Below the pieces are notes generated by a model. The model was not told the DNA's origin. It did no database searches and saw only the letters and a program-made list of their open reading frames with translations. A program made the translations under genes and the position numbers. From CAZMZW01 sp963802275 (GTDB taxonomy: Bacteria > Chloroflexota > Anaerolineae > Anaerolineales > Anaerolineaceae), in the NCBI GenBank assembly GCA_963802275.1, contig CAWDIB010000004.1, forward strand, positions 1,240,001-1,304,000: a DNA stretch of 64,000 nt, given 5' to 3'. Within the stretch, counting starts at the first letter, position 1, and every line of letters begins with the position of its first letter. Of this stretch, positions 45,188 through 53,830 are shown piece after piece.

Positions 45188-45309
45188 TCTTAAGATACCC
45201 TGGTGCCATTTTTCCGATACAATTCACCCCCGCCCGTGTTAATACAATCAGAAATGCGGTTGGTGATTGTACAGTTCGCCCAAATTTCATGTTCTAAGGA
45301 GATTTTCCA

Positions 45310-46206
45310 TTGCTTAAACGAATCCGCGGATTAATCCGCCTGACCCGCTTTCGGGATTTTCTAGCCTTTGTTGCCATTACCACCCTGATGGGCGCAATCG
45401 CTGCCGATGCGTCCTTGAGCTGGAAATTAATCCTTGTTCTCATCGCCAACCAACTGGCGGTGGGTTTCGCTTTCATGATCAATGACGTTGAAGACGCCGA
45501 AGACGATGCCCTTAATCCCGCCAAGGTGAACCGCAATCCCATTTCTTCAAAAGATGTCTCCCATCGCTCAGGTTATGTTTATTCCTTCATCGTAGCCGGT
45601 ATCGCAGTTGTCGTATATGCCTTCCTTGGTTGGGTGCCATTTATTCTTGGCTGTATTTCCTTGATGAGCGGATTTTTCTATTCCTGGAAACCGGTCCGGT
45701 TGAAAAACATTTTTCTGGTGGATATGCTCACCCACTGCTTTATGTTGGCCGGTCTGCAATACTTGCCCGCTTATTATTCCTTTCAAAACCAAATGACCGT
45801 CAAGGGTTTATTTCCCCTCCTGTTTGTTTTATTATTCAGTCTATATGGGGAATTGTTCAACGAGCTGCGTGACCTCGAGCATGATCTCCAGGCCGGTTTG
45901 CGCCACACCGCCGCCATCCTGGGTTACAAGGTCACCTTTTGGTTGATGGTGAGTATTGCCATTTTGGGTATAGTAGCTGGGATCATCACCTTGTTTTTCA
46001 TCAATTTCATGCCGGTCTGGTTGTTGATCACTCTGTTTGTGTTGGTGGCGCTGTTTCTCATTCCACCCATGTTGAAAATCAGGAACGCCAAAAGCCAGCT
46101 GGAAATTCAACATGCCTTCCAGGAACCCATTGAAAATGGTGCTGTCATCGGGTTCGCTTTGTATTTTCTCATTCCTCCCATTCTGAAGTTTTTTAAACTG
46201 GGATAA
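45310..46206 (+). CDS. UbiA-family prenyltransferase
   Basis: A 298-residue membrane enzyme with about eight TM helices. The first Asp-rich motif is 'NDVEDAEDDALNP' (58-70) and the second is 'NELRDLEHDLQAG' (about 184-196); both bind Mg-pyrophosphate. Such enzymes attach isoprenoid chains to quinone, lipid or tetrapyrrole acceptors. The start is TTG with an AAGGAG ribosome binding site 8 bases before it. No quinone genes are adjacent, so the acceptor is unknown. Confidence 0.92.
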   Translation: MLKRIRGLIRLTRFRDFLAFVAITTLMGAIAADASLSWKLILVLIANQLAVGFAFMINDVEDAEDDALNPAKVNRNPISSKDVSHRSGYVYSFIVAGIAVVVYAFLGWVPFILGCISLMSGFFYSWKPVRLKNIFLVDMLTHCFMLAGLQYLPAYYSFQNQMTVKGLFPLLFVLLFSLYGELFNELRDLEHDLQAGLRHTAAILGYKVTFWLMVSIAILGIVAGIITLFFINFMPVWLLITLFVLVALFLIPPMLKIRNAKSQLEIQHAFQEPIENGAVIGFALYFLIPPILKFFKLG

Positions 46207-46222
46207 CCTAACCTTTCTTTAA

Positions 46223-46681
46223 TCAAGAAACGACGTGGCTCTCCAGGTCATCCATGTCCACCTCGGTTTCAGACACAATCTGGTCGCCCAGCAACAAACC
46301 CTTCTTATTAGCTGCATTCGTTCCTGATATCAGCGGATGCCAATCCGGCAATGTTTTTCCCTCCGCCACCAGCCGGTAGGCACAGGTGGGCGGGATCCAG
46401 CTGTACTTGAGCACATTTTGCGGATTTAATTGTATGCAGGTGGGTACCGCCCGATGCCGCTCTTCATACACCTGGCACAAACCAGTTTCACGGTCGAGAA
46501 AACGGCAAACCACGTTGGTCAGGTAAATATCACCACTATCCTCATCCTCCAATTTATACAAACAGCATTGCCCGCAGCCATCGCACAACGCCTCCCACTC
46601 CTCTGGTGAAAACTGTTCCAGTGTTTTTCCTTCCCAGAAATGCGGGTCTGGTTTTCTTTTATTATTAGCCACTTTGGTCAA
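46223..46681 (-). CDS. YcgN-family cysteine cluster protein (UPF0260)
   Basis: A 152-residue protein with the family cysteine cluster: 'CDGCGQCCLYKL' near residue 33, then 'CRFLDRETGLCQVYEERHR' and 'PTCIQL', plus 'WIPPTCAYRL'. These bind a metal or iron-sulfur cluster. The C-terminal 'PDWHPLISGT' is typical of UPF0260. It starts with TTG (a GTG four codons later is an alternative) and overlaps the upstream small ORF by 17 bases. It converges on UbiA. Confidence 0.92.
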   Translation of the reverse strand: MTKVANNKRKPDPHFWEGKTLEQFSPEEWEALCDGCGQCCLYKLEDEDSGDIYLTNVVCRFLDRETGLCQVYEERHRAVPTCIQLNPQNVLKYSWIPPTCAYRLVAEGKTLPDWHPLISGTNAANKKGLLLGDQIVSETEVDMDDLESHVVS

Positions 46682-46880
46682 CAGCTTTCAGCAAGGCATT
46701 TGATATCTGGCGCGCCTGTTCAGGGGTCAAATAAATATTGGTTTCGCCCGCATAGAAAATCTTTTCATCCTCGGGACAATCCTCAACAACCTTAATGCAG
46801 ATATGGTCTTCAAATTGTCTGTCCTTGCAATCATAAAAAACATCAATTTTCAGACTTCCATCCAAAAGTGAGATGGTCAT
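46665..46880 (-). CDS. Small protein of unknown function upstream of the YcgN-family gene
   Basis: A 71-residue protein with a GAGGTG ribosome binding site before its ATG. The sequence is acidic, with two Cys ('YDCKDRQFEDHICIKVVEDC') and a C-terminal helix 'LTPEQARQISNALLKAV' of the kind seen in short regulatory or chaperone-like proteins. It overlaps the cysteine-cluster gene by 17 bases, so the two are translated together. No family was recognised. Confidence 0.65.
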   Translation of the reverse strand: MTISLLDGSLKIDVFYDCKDRQFEDHICIKVVEDCPEDEKIFYAGETNIYLTPEQARQISNALLKAVDQSG

Positions 46881-47054
46881 GGTTCACCTCAATTTCAAGT
46901 TGATTAATTTTAACCACTTCTCAAGTCAATTTCCATCCAAATTGGTAGAATATAAGAAAACGGTTTCAAATTTAAATACGAAATATCAGGGTAGAATGGG
47001 TTTAAATTTTTCCGATAAAATAATCCGATTGAATCAATGTGAGGTGCAAGTCGA

Positions 47055-48005
47055 ATGAGGATGATGAAAAAACTATCTCTATTATTACTATTCATGATTC
47101 TAATTGCCGGATGTTCCACCGCTTCCAGCATTGAATCCGCCAAAATACCTGAATATCCCATCTTTGAAAGCGGGAACGACCTGCTTGCCTATGCCGCCCA
47201 AATAACCGCCAAGGACCAGTACGAGATTTTTGTGTACCACTTCGACTCCAGGGAGTCCACTCGGTTGACTGACAACGGCTTTGCTGATATTTCTCCAGGC
47301 TGGTCTGCTGATGGACAGAAAATCCTGTACGCATCCAATGTAAACGGTATTTACCAGATTTTCTCCATGAATGCTGATGGTAGCGTGCAAACGCAGCTTT
47401 TGTATTCAAAAACAGACGATACACAGCCTGCCTGGCAGCCCGGGACCACGATGAGAAGAAAAATATCCTATCAGAACAACGGCAATGGTGATTATGATAT
47501 TCATATTTATGATCTTGTTGATAACTCCAGCAAATCCATCACCCTGGCGGATTCCCAGGAAACCCAGGCTTCCTGGTCGCCCGATGGCCGGCAAATTGCC
47601 TTTGTCTCCAATAATGACGGCGACTTTGACATTTATGTGATGAACGAAGATGGACAGAACCACATTAAATTAACCCAGAATGAAGATTACGACTCTTCAC
47701 CGGTTTGGTCACCTGATGGGAAAAAGATCGCCTTTATTTCCAAGCGCAAACCGGACCAGCATTTTCAGCTTTACGTTATGAATGATGATGGAAGCCAGGA
47801 AACGCAGGTAACCAAAAGTGATTTCACCATCAGTTCACCCGCCTGGTCACCGGATGGGAAGGCCATCGCTTTCATCAGTGAATCCAGCCAGGGCAGCCTC
47901 ATCCTTGCCATTGATCTTGAAATCCAAAAGATCTATCAGGTCACCAGCGGTTACTATTCCTATGCCGGATTGTCCTGGTACCGGACACCAACCGCTGTAT
48001 CCTGA
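47055..48005 (+). CDS. TolB-like WD40/beta-propeller lipoprotein
   Basis: A 316-residue lipoprotein: the signal peptide ends at the lipobox LIAGC (Cys about 20). The body has six propeller repeats of the PD40/TolB type, each with the core 'SPxWSPDGKKIAFxS', which implies a ligand- or protein-binding scaffold on the cell surface. A GAGGTG ribosome binding site is 9 bases before the ATG. It shares a bidirectional terminator with the convergent DUF2807 gene. Confidence 0.9.
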   Translation: MRMMKKLSLLLLFMILIAGCSTASSIESAKIPEYPIFESGNDLLAYAAQITAKDQYEIFVYHFDSRESTRLTDNGFADISPGWSADGQKILYASNVNGIYQIFSMNADGSVQTQLLYSKTDDTQPAWQPGTTMRRKISYQNNGNGDYDIHIYDLVDNSSKSITLADSQETQASWSPDGRQIAFVSNNDGDFDIYVMNEDGQNHIKLTQNEDYDSSPVWSPDGKKIAFISKRKPDQHFQLYVMNDDGSQETQVTKSDFTISSPAWSPDGKAIAFISESSQGSLILAIDLEIQKIYQVTSGYYSYAGLSWYRTPTAVS

Positions 48006-48026
48006 AAAAAATGCATCTAAATCAAA

Positions 48027-48056
48027 AACAGCCGCATCGAATGATGCGGCTGTTTA
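48027..48056. terminator. Bidirectional rho-independent terminator
   Basis: A 13-bp perfect stem (AAACAGCCGCATC / GATGCGGCTGTTT) with a GAAT loop, flanked by T-tract on the right and A-tract on the left, lies between two convergent genes and can serve both. Confidence 0.92.
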
Positions 48057-48063
48057 TTTTTGA

Positions 48064-48780
48064 TCAGCGATGTTCGCCCTTGCTGTTCACCGAACCCAAA
48101 CCGCTGATATTTTGGGTTACCTGAGGATTTCCAAAATAGCCCACCGAACCAACCCCGGAGACGGTCACTTTCAAGGTATCATGCGCCCAAACCACCGCGC
48201 TGCCGGCACCCGTTAGCACGACCTCAGCAGATTCACTCTCCAAATCACCCGCTTCATAACTGCCCACCCCGCTCATGGTGACGGATTGCTTTTCCACTTT
48301 GCCTGTCACCACAATGGCTCCCGCACTCGAGAAGTTGACAGTCAGCGATTCAGCTGTCAGTGAATCGATTTCAATACTGCCTGCTCCGCTTAGATTTAAT
48401 CGCAAATCATCACTTTTCAGTCCCTCCAACACCTTGACTGTTCCAGCACCCGAAAAGGAGAGGTCCTTCAGTTCTTTGACTGTCAGGATGTAAACAACCC
48501 GGCGAACCGGCGCCCCGACGAATCCACGCCGGGTGGAAATATTCAACGTTCCATCAACGACCGAGGTTTCCAGATAGCGCAGGTAATCACTGGGGGCTTC
48601 AATGGTCAATGATTCCACTTCTCCCTGTCGGACCTGCAACTCGCCGAATGAACTGACTGAGACGGCGTTAAACCCGCTCACCTCCCTGGTTTCTGTCCTC
48701 GTTACACCGCTGCATGCATTGACAACCACTGCCACCACGAGCAAGAAGGGAATTGTCCACAATATATTATGTCTTTTCAT
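48064..48780 (-). CDS. DUF2807 (GIN domain) lipoprotein
   Basis: A 238-residue protein from the ATG at 48780, preferred to the TTG at 48792 because a GAGGTG ribosome binding site precedes it. The signal peptide ends in a lipobox-like VVNAC. The rest is a right-handed beta-helix of the DUF2807 'head GIN' type: 'REVSGFNAVSVSSFGELQVRQGE', then repeats such as 'DLSFSGAGTVKVLEGLKSDDLRLNLSGAGSIEI' where each turn adds a GxG-type segment. A surface-exposed structural or binding role is likely; function is unknown. Confidence 0.9.
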   Translation of the reverse strand: MKRHNILWTIPFLLVVAVVVNACSGVTRTETREVSGFNAVSVSSFGELQVRQGEVESLTIEAPSDYLRYLETSVVDGTLNISTRRGFVGAPVRRVVYILTVKELKDLSFSGAGTVKVLEGLKSDDLRLNLSGAGSIEIDSLTAESLTVNFSSAGAIVVTGKVEKQSVTMSGVGSYEAGDLESESAEVVLTGAGSAVVWAHDTLKVTVSGVGSVGYFGNPQVTQNISGLGSVNSKGEHR

Positions 48781-48878
48781 TCTGCACCTCAATCTTTAGC
48801 TTTTTTTTTATTTATGACATATACGAAGGGAGCGTGATTATGGTTTTGTCGTCAAACAAGGGGTTTTTTGTATCAATA

Positions 48879-48884
48879 TATAAT
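48879..48884 (+). promoter_or_regulatory. -10 box 8 bases before an ATG (leaderless promoter candidate)
   Basis: A perfect TATAAT ends 8 bases before the ATG at 48893, with no Shine-Dalgarno sequence between them and no clear -35. Confidence 0.5.
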
Positions 48885-48892
48885 TGCCCTAA

Positions 48893-50035
48893 ATGAAAAA
48901 GCCGATAGTATTATTTCTTAACTTGCTTTTTATTGCACTCTTTTTGTCCGCCTGTCTACCGGTAGAGAGGACTGAACCAAATTCTTCAACAGCGAATAAT
49001 GAAATCATTTTTTCGCTAGCACAAACAACCACCGCGCTTTCACAATCTCAAACGGTTACCAAGGCAGCAGACCTTGTGAATCCTCTCACAGGCCTGTCAG
49101 TTTCAAATCCGGCCTTGTTAAATCGCCGTCCGGTAATGGTAAAAGTATCCAATTATCCCGCCATCGGCCGACCGCATGCAGGGTTGGCATTTGCCGATCT
49201 GGTATTTGACTATTACATCGGTTCCGGGCAGAACCGTTTCCTGGCTGTTTTTTATGGACAGGATGCGGAAAGCATCGGTCCGGTACGCTCAGGCCGCCTG
49301 GTGGATATTCAATTGACCAACCTGTATCAGGGGTTGCTGGGATTCGGCAGTGCGGACGGTGACACGCTCGATGCAATTTATCAAAAACTGGGCAGACGAG
49401 CCATCATCAATGCGGAAGCTCCCTGCCCGGCGTTCTGCGGGGCGGATACGCATAGCGTCATTGGCGTTTTTGCCAACTCGGCTGAGATCAGCCGCTGGTA
49501 TAGCCAGCAGGCAGATGATAACCACGGATTCGACCTGAGTGGGATGAAATTTGGCAACCTGGAAGAGCCAACGACTCAACCCGCCAGCCTGGTCACCATA
49601 CAGTTCAACTATTACAACCGGACAGATTGGAGATATGACCCTGCCAGCAATCAATACCTGCGCTGGATGAATGAGGAAATGCAGACGGACAGCTTTAATA
49701 TGATCCCCTCAACAGAGAGAACAACAGGCAGGCAATTGAGCTTCTCAAATTTGATCATTTTATTTGCGCAATATACCGAATTTGCTCCCAGCAAGCATGA
49801 TGTCGATTTGAAAGGTAATAATCAAGGCCAGCGTGCGGTTTTCTTCAGGAATGGAAAAAAGATCGAAGGCACCTGGAAGGTTGCCAGCCATCTCAGACCC
49901 ATCCAGTTTTTCGGTCCCTCTGGGAATCCAATGCCTTTATCTCCCGGCAATTCCTGGATTGTATTGGCTGGCATGGCTTCTTCACTCAGCGAAAATAAAA
50001 CCGGTGAGTGGAACATGTTTTTCGCCTTGCCCTGA
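48893..50035 (+). CDS. DUF3048 (YerB-like) lipoprotein
   Basis: A 380-residue lipoprotein with a lipobox LSAC (Cys about 22). The conserved DUF3048 core is 'NPLTGLSVSNPALLNRRPVMVKVSNYPAIGRPHAGLAFADLVFDYYI' and 'SIGPVRSGRLVDIQL', followed by the C-terminal second domain with 'YNRTDWRYDPASNQYLRWMN'. The function of the family is unknown. This is the last chromosomal gene before the prophage, whose first gene ends only 10 bases after this stop. Confidence 0.92.
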   Translation: MKKPIVLFLNLLFIALFLSACLPVERTEPNSSTANNEIIFSLAQTTTALSQSQTVTKAADLVNPLTGLSVSNPALLNRRPVMVKVSNYPAIGRPHAGLAFADLVFDYYIGSGQNRFLAVFYGQDAESIGPVRSGRLVDIQLTNLYQGLLGFGSADGDTLDAIYQKLGRRAIINAEAPCPAFCGADTHSVIGVFANSAEISRWYSQQADDNHGFDLSGMKFGNLEEPTTQPASLVTIQFNYYNRTDWRYDPASNQYLRWMNEEMQTDSFNMIPSTERTTGRQLSFSNLIILFAQYTEFAPSKHDVDLKGNNQGQRAVFFRNGKKIEGTWKVASHLRPIQFFGPSGNPMPLSPGNSWIVLAGMASSLSENKTGEWNMFFALP

Positions 50036-50044
50036 TCGTTCAAC

Positions 50045-50323
50045 CTAAAACTGCACATCCGGAAATTGTTCCATCAGTTCATCGGCTTTGGTGGGGTCGT
50101 CCTTAATAACCTTTGACCAGAGAGCGCGGACAAGGTCGTCGGTGGTGGGGATGGGGACGACTGCCGGATCGTGGGCTTCGATGACCCTTTGGGCCGCGGC
50201 TTCCTCGGCTTTGGAGAGCGCGCGGGAGTAGTCCATCCGGCCATCGGAATGAACGCTGACCACCGGCAGCTTTGCAGCTGCAAGCTCCTGGTGAAGTTTG
50301 GAAACATTTATGCGAGGATCCAT
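50045..50323 (-). CDS. Small phage protein of unknown function (terminal gene of the structural cluster)
   Basis: A 92-residue protein from the ATG at 50323, which has a strong AGGAGG ribosome binding site 7 bases upstream. It overlaps the end of the tail/appendage gene by 16 bases. A longer reading in this frame (to 51151) comes only from the frameshifted upstream gene. The sequence is helical with 'SKLHQELAAAKLPVVSVHSDGRMDYSRALSKAEEAAAQRVI' and resembles small tail or XkdW-like proteins, but no firm family is recognised. Confidence 0.7.
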   Translation of the reverse strand: MDPRINVSKLHQELAAAKLPVVSVHSDGRMDYSRALSKAEEAAAQRVIEAHDPAVVPIPTTDDLVRALWSKVIKDDPTKADELMEQFPDVQF

Positions 50324-51633
50324 CCGAAACCTCCTGATTGTTGATAAGAAAGGTTGTTGTCGCCATAGAAAGTGATGGCCAATGAGCTGGTGAGAGACGC
50401 TTCCAGCATGCACAGATAGTGATAACCCAGGGATGGGTAATCGTTGAAAACAGCCAGTGGGAATGCTGCCCAATTGAGTATTTTGAAGAGCAAAGGTGGC
50501 AACGGTGGGCGTGCTGACCGATTGGGAATCAACTCCAATGCCCAGGGCAGCCGTGTATCCAGCGCCGGTGTAGGTGGCTGAAGCAGTGCAGACCAGCTGC
50601 AGCATGTCTTCCACCAGGCCGACCACGTACTCGATCTGATTGGCGCCATTGTTGTTGAAAGGCCGGAAATCGGCTGAGTTGTAGGTCCAGGAGTTGGCTG
50701 TTTCGAGGATCCTCAGCTGGCGGGGGGTGCGGTTGTAGTTGTTCCAGCACAGGCGGGCGAGGTAGGTATCGGCTGTCTGACCCACGCCATTGCAGCGAAT
50801 GGTGCCCAGGTAGAGCTTGTTGGTGTAGCCGTTCTTCACCCAGCGGCCATCCTGGCTGACCAAAGCCACCGCGCGCAGTGTGGCATTGGACCACTCCACC
50901 CCTTCCAGGGTCAGCGTGCCGGCATTGTCATAAATAAAAACATCATAATTCTTGTTGATGGTGTACCCGGAAACATCCAGGGAAAGCTCAGCGAAGGTGT
51001 GCACTCTCCAACCGTAGCCAGGCACGTAAAGGGATATCCGGTTGCCCTTATACGGTGTAAAGTAAACCACGGAAGAGACCGCAATGTTCGAAGTGGGGAC
51101 CGGGTCATTGGTGGCCAGGGTCAGCCGTCCGCAGTGGTGGTGAGCTTCCATGTTGGCAAGCAGGGAAGAAACATGCTGAGATAAGTTCGGTTTGAATGGA
51201 TTGCCGGACGATCTCCGTGCCGTCCCAGTAGAATTTGCCCAATCTGCGTTGATTGGCGGCCTCGTTGGATGAGGTTGAGACGGTCAGAGTAAAGCTGGTG
51301 GAGGCAGCTGCACGGTTGGCAAAGATGTAATAAGTGGCAGCAGCACCGGAAGGAACGTCCCCGATGGCCAGGTCAACGTTGGCCACTGTACGCACCGGGA
51401 TAGCCGTACACGTTCAGGGACACCGGCGAGGTCAAAGAGGCTTCGATCCTGAGCTGTGTGGTGTTTAATCGGATGATCTTGAGATTGGATTCGTACAATT
51501 CCAACATTGAACCGACGTTCACAGCGTCTGCAGCAGCCTGGCCCAGGCGCAGCGCGTCTGCTCTTAGGTTATTGTATTGTGAGGCAGCGGTCAGATCGCC
51601 AGCTGCCACATCAGAAGAAGTGGGATAACTCAT
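50308..51633 (-). pseudogene. Phage tail/appendage protein with three frameshifts
   Basis: Four consecutive minus-strand pieces join into one protein of about 440 residues: 51373-51633 (from an ATG at 51633), 51105-51395, 50650-51151 (the upper part of a longer open frame) and 50308-50649. Removing one base near 51393, 51172 and 50457 restores continuous reading ('SLNVYGYPVRTVANVDLAIG', 'TELSQHVSSLLANMEAHHH', 'LGSIPLAVFNDYPSLGYHY'). The content is beta-rich and Ser/Thr-rich, with an N-terminal 'LTAASQYNNLRADALRLG' helical segment typical of tail-fibre or appendage proteins. All three shifts are of the same sign. Confidence 0.65.
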
Positions 51634-52606
51634 GGTAATCTCCTAATTAATTATACACAGTAAAGCAAACAAGGGCGCGGCCAGCGCGGAAGGCTGGAAG
51701 CCTGAGCACTGCGCGGCCTGAGAGCTGGGGCGCCTTGAGGGCGCCCCGCTCTCGGCATGTACGCGCTCTGCACCTGCAGAGCGCTACGAGGACGCCTGGC
51801 GGAACAGGACAGCGGCCGCTTTTATTATCCGGCGGACGAGTGAAGCCACTGGTCGGCACGCGGGCTGCGTAAGCAGCAGCCGCGCCATAAAAGGGCGAGG
51901 GTGAAATCATTTGACCAGGAAAGAAGCAGAGGTAAAGAAGATTCGTGAGCGATGTGGAAGGACCGAACCTGCCATATTGCCAGCATCCTCCAATTTTGTC
52001 GGTTATTTTCGATAGCCTTGATGTAGTGATTTAATTGATTTTCAGAACGGGTGTGTGGGGATTTTCCAATAAAAGTTTTGCCAAATTGGGGATTTTGATC
52101 AAAAGGGGCGGTCAGCTTTGGGAGAAAAGAAATTAGAGATCCGATGGTTGAGAGGTCGAAGACGCAAGGGAAAAAAGAAGATAAATGAGCTGGAAGAAAT
52201 CTTCTGATTCTAAAGCAATTTTACGAAACCAAAGAAAGCAATGCAGCGACGGAGAAATTGAACAATCGCGAATTGATTTCTTAATGCTTCCGGCTAGCAT
52301 AGTTGCTGAGGCAATGCTCTTAGCTCCTGCGAGCGAGACCGTTAGCGGTAAATGTGGAGCACCTGGTCAAAAGCCGTGAGGGTATTAGTGGCAACTGCAA
52401 AAGATAAGAAAATGACGAGAGCGAAGACCTGCAGCGGAATGGAGCAAGTGGACAGTGAACTGTGAGGGCTGACGAGGCGGGAGCACATTCACTGAAGCGA
52501 AGCGGAAGATGAAGAACAAGACGGCGGCGAGGAGCGCCGACCTGATCCAAAGTCGGGATCTTCGATGCGCGAAGGGAAACCTGACGGCGCTCGATCATTG
52601 CGGGGA
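51634..52606. other. About 1 kb without a convincing gene inside the prophage
   Basis: No frame with coding character crosses this stretch except the weak candidate at 52320-52610. The left third holds GC-rich hairpins (51720-51784). From about 51900 to 52400 the plus strand is notably purine-rich (many GAAG and AAGAA runs), opposite to the direction of the phage genes. It could hold a structured RNA, a decayed gene or a regulatory region; nothing decisive was seen. Confidence 0.5.
51720..51784. repeat. GC-rich hairpin pair
   Basis: Two adjacent palindromes: GGCGCC arms around a TTGA loop within 51720-51753 (extended by an outer GAGAG/CTCTC pairing), and GCGCTCTGC / GCAGAGCGC around ACCT at 51763-51784. 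The same layout (GGC-TTGA-GCC hairpin followed by a CTC-type hairpin) recurs at 61658-61712. Confidence 0.75.
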
Positions 52607-52610
52607 TCAT
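52320..52610 (-). CDS. Possible small phage gene of unknown function
   Basis: A 96-residue frame starts at an ATG (52610) that overlaps the preceding stop as ATGA with a GGAG just upstream, which is what a coupled phage gene looks like. The first 30 residues ('MIPAMIERRQVSLRASKIP') look protein-like, but the rest is Leu/Ser/Arg-rich and may be out of frame. No family is recognised. Confidence 0.3.
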   Translation of the reverse strand: MIPAMIERRQVSLRASKIPTLDQVGAPRRRLVLHLPLRFSECAPASSALTVHCPLAPFRCRSSLSSFSYLLQLPLIPSRLLTRCSTFTANGLARRS

Positions 52611-53098
52611 CTCCAATAACTCGTTGCCCAGGATAAAGTCGCACAATCCCACACGGAGAGCCAGAAGTCGGGGGATATGATCGGTGCGTGGTAGGTGCTG
52701 ATGTTGTCGAACTGGCAGGCCACGTGCGATCTGTTCGGTTGGTGCAATTCGGTGGCACTGAATCCGAGCGGGGCCAGTCCAGTCCAGGCACCCATCACTG
52801 AGTTGATGGTCAAGCCATCAATCTTTCCCAGGTATTGGATCAGTGCCGCGTAGCTGGTCGCTCTGCTGTTCGAGTGCTCACTGCCATCGGGATTCTTCAA
52901 ATCATCAGCGAGAAGCACCGTCAAAGACAGGCGAATCGAGATGGCGGAAGTATTTTGGTCCACAAGGCGCTGCACTGAAAGCGAGCCCCCCCTCACGGAT
53001 GGGTCAATGGCCAGGATGAAGGGGAAAGGGAGCTCCGGAATTCACGGCCGGATGGGTGAAGGTGATATCGCAATCAGTTCCAATAACTGGAGTGGCAT
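52607..53098 (-). pseudogene. Phage structural protein of unknown family, frameshifted
   Basis: The frame ending at 52607 gives about 130 residues ('LSVQRLVDQNTSAISIRLSLTVLLADDL', 'QYLGKIDGLTINSVMGAWTGLAPLGFSATELH'). The same protein continues upstream in another frame as 'TPVIGTDCDITFTHPAVNSGAPFPFILAIDPSVRGGS', joined by dropping one C from a CCCC run near 53022. The likely start is the ATG at 53098, behind an AGGA ribosome binding site, which would then need one more base (ATG-GCC). Together about 165 residues. It is placed between MuF-like and appendage genes, so a tail or baseplate part is likely, but no family was recognised. Confidence 0.55.
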
Positions 53099-53115
53099 TT
53101 ATTTTCCTGAAGAAC

Positions 53116-53133
53116 GGCGGCGGGGACGCCGCC
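53116..53133. repeat. GGCGGCG-GGGA-CGCCGCC hairpin
   Basis: A perfect 7-bp GC stem with a GGGA loop in the short spacer between two phage genes. The same core sequence occurs at 56387-56404 and 61736-61755. A 16-codon Arg-rich ORF reads through it on the minus strand but is probably fortuitous. Confidence 0.85.
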
Positions 53134-53151
53134 TAAATCCTTTTTTCATAA

Positions 53152-53818
53152 TTAATACCAGTCAGGATATGGGCTATCTATTGGTGCGGATGGCACGCCT
53201 TCCCAGGGCAGGCAGACATCAGGATCGCGAAGTCTGCGCTGAAAGAGCGAAGAGAAGGCACCCACGCCAGCCATGCCTTGAACCCTGATCTTATATTTGG
53301 CATGGAATTTATCTTTTCCCAGGCCGAGCCATTCCTTGAAGAGGTCAAAGAGCGGGCTGATCTTGGTCTTGCTGCCCATGGCAATAGTACCGCCAGCAGT
53401 GGTGAAACCGGATTCCGACATGAAAACGGGAAAGAGATTATCAAAGCCGGAGTAGCGATCGCCTTCTCCCTGGCGTTGAAGGAATTTTAAGTAGCGGTCA
53501 AAGAGCTGGGCAAGAAAAACGAAGGGGTCAATGGACGGGTCCCACCAGATCGGCTCAGTGCCCCAAAGGTCATGGGGAGATTCAAAAACACCATCGGGAG
53601 CCTGCACCAGGCGGCAATCGCAGCCATCGTGAAAGCCAGGCGTGATGGTGGTCTGCCAATAACCCCAGGGGTAGCAGCGATTGGCCAGCTTGTTGCATGC
53701 GTCGCAGTTCGAGCCGTAGGTCTTCCAGACATACAGGCGCAAGGCATTGACCGCAACGGGCAAGAGCGGTTACTTCGCCAGGGTCTTTATCAGGCCAAGC
53801 CCAGGGTGGTAAAGGCAT
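53152..53818 (-). pseudogene. MuF-like minor head protein fragment, one frameshift
   Basis: The frame 53152-53763 (203 residues, TTG start) carries 'GSNCDACNKLANRCYPWGYW' and 'TPGFHDGCDCRL', a Cys-rich motif seen in the C-terminal part of phage Mu gpF-like head morphogenesis proteins. The gene starts further upstream at an ATG (53818), 12 bases after the connector stop, and one extra base near 53765 breaks the join 'EVTAL-PVAVNALRLYVWKTYG'. A protein of about 221 residues results. The family assignment rests on the Cys/His motif and position next to the connector. Confidence 0.6.
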
Positions 53819-53830
53819 TAGCTATCCCAA

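Noticed and set aside
51647..51910. An 87-residue minus-strand ORF in the hairpin-rich spacer
   Set aside because: Its sequence is mostly the translation of GC-rich palindromes, Arg/Ala/Pro-rich, without a convincing ribosome binding site.
52185..52379. A 64-residue plus-strand ORF opposite to the phage genes
   Set aside because: Low coding character and no neighbour on that strand; more likely part of a non-coding region.
50308..52606. A diversity-generating retroelement variable region at the appendage gene
   Set aside because: No reverse transcriptase, no template repeat and no A-rich variable repeat were seen.
53101..53151. A 16-codon Arg-rich minus-strand ORF
   Set aside because: It reads through the hairpin at 53116-53133 and has no support beyond an ATG.
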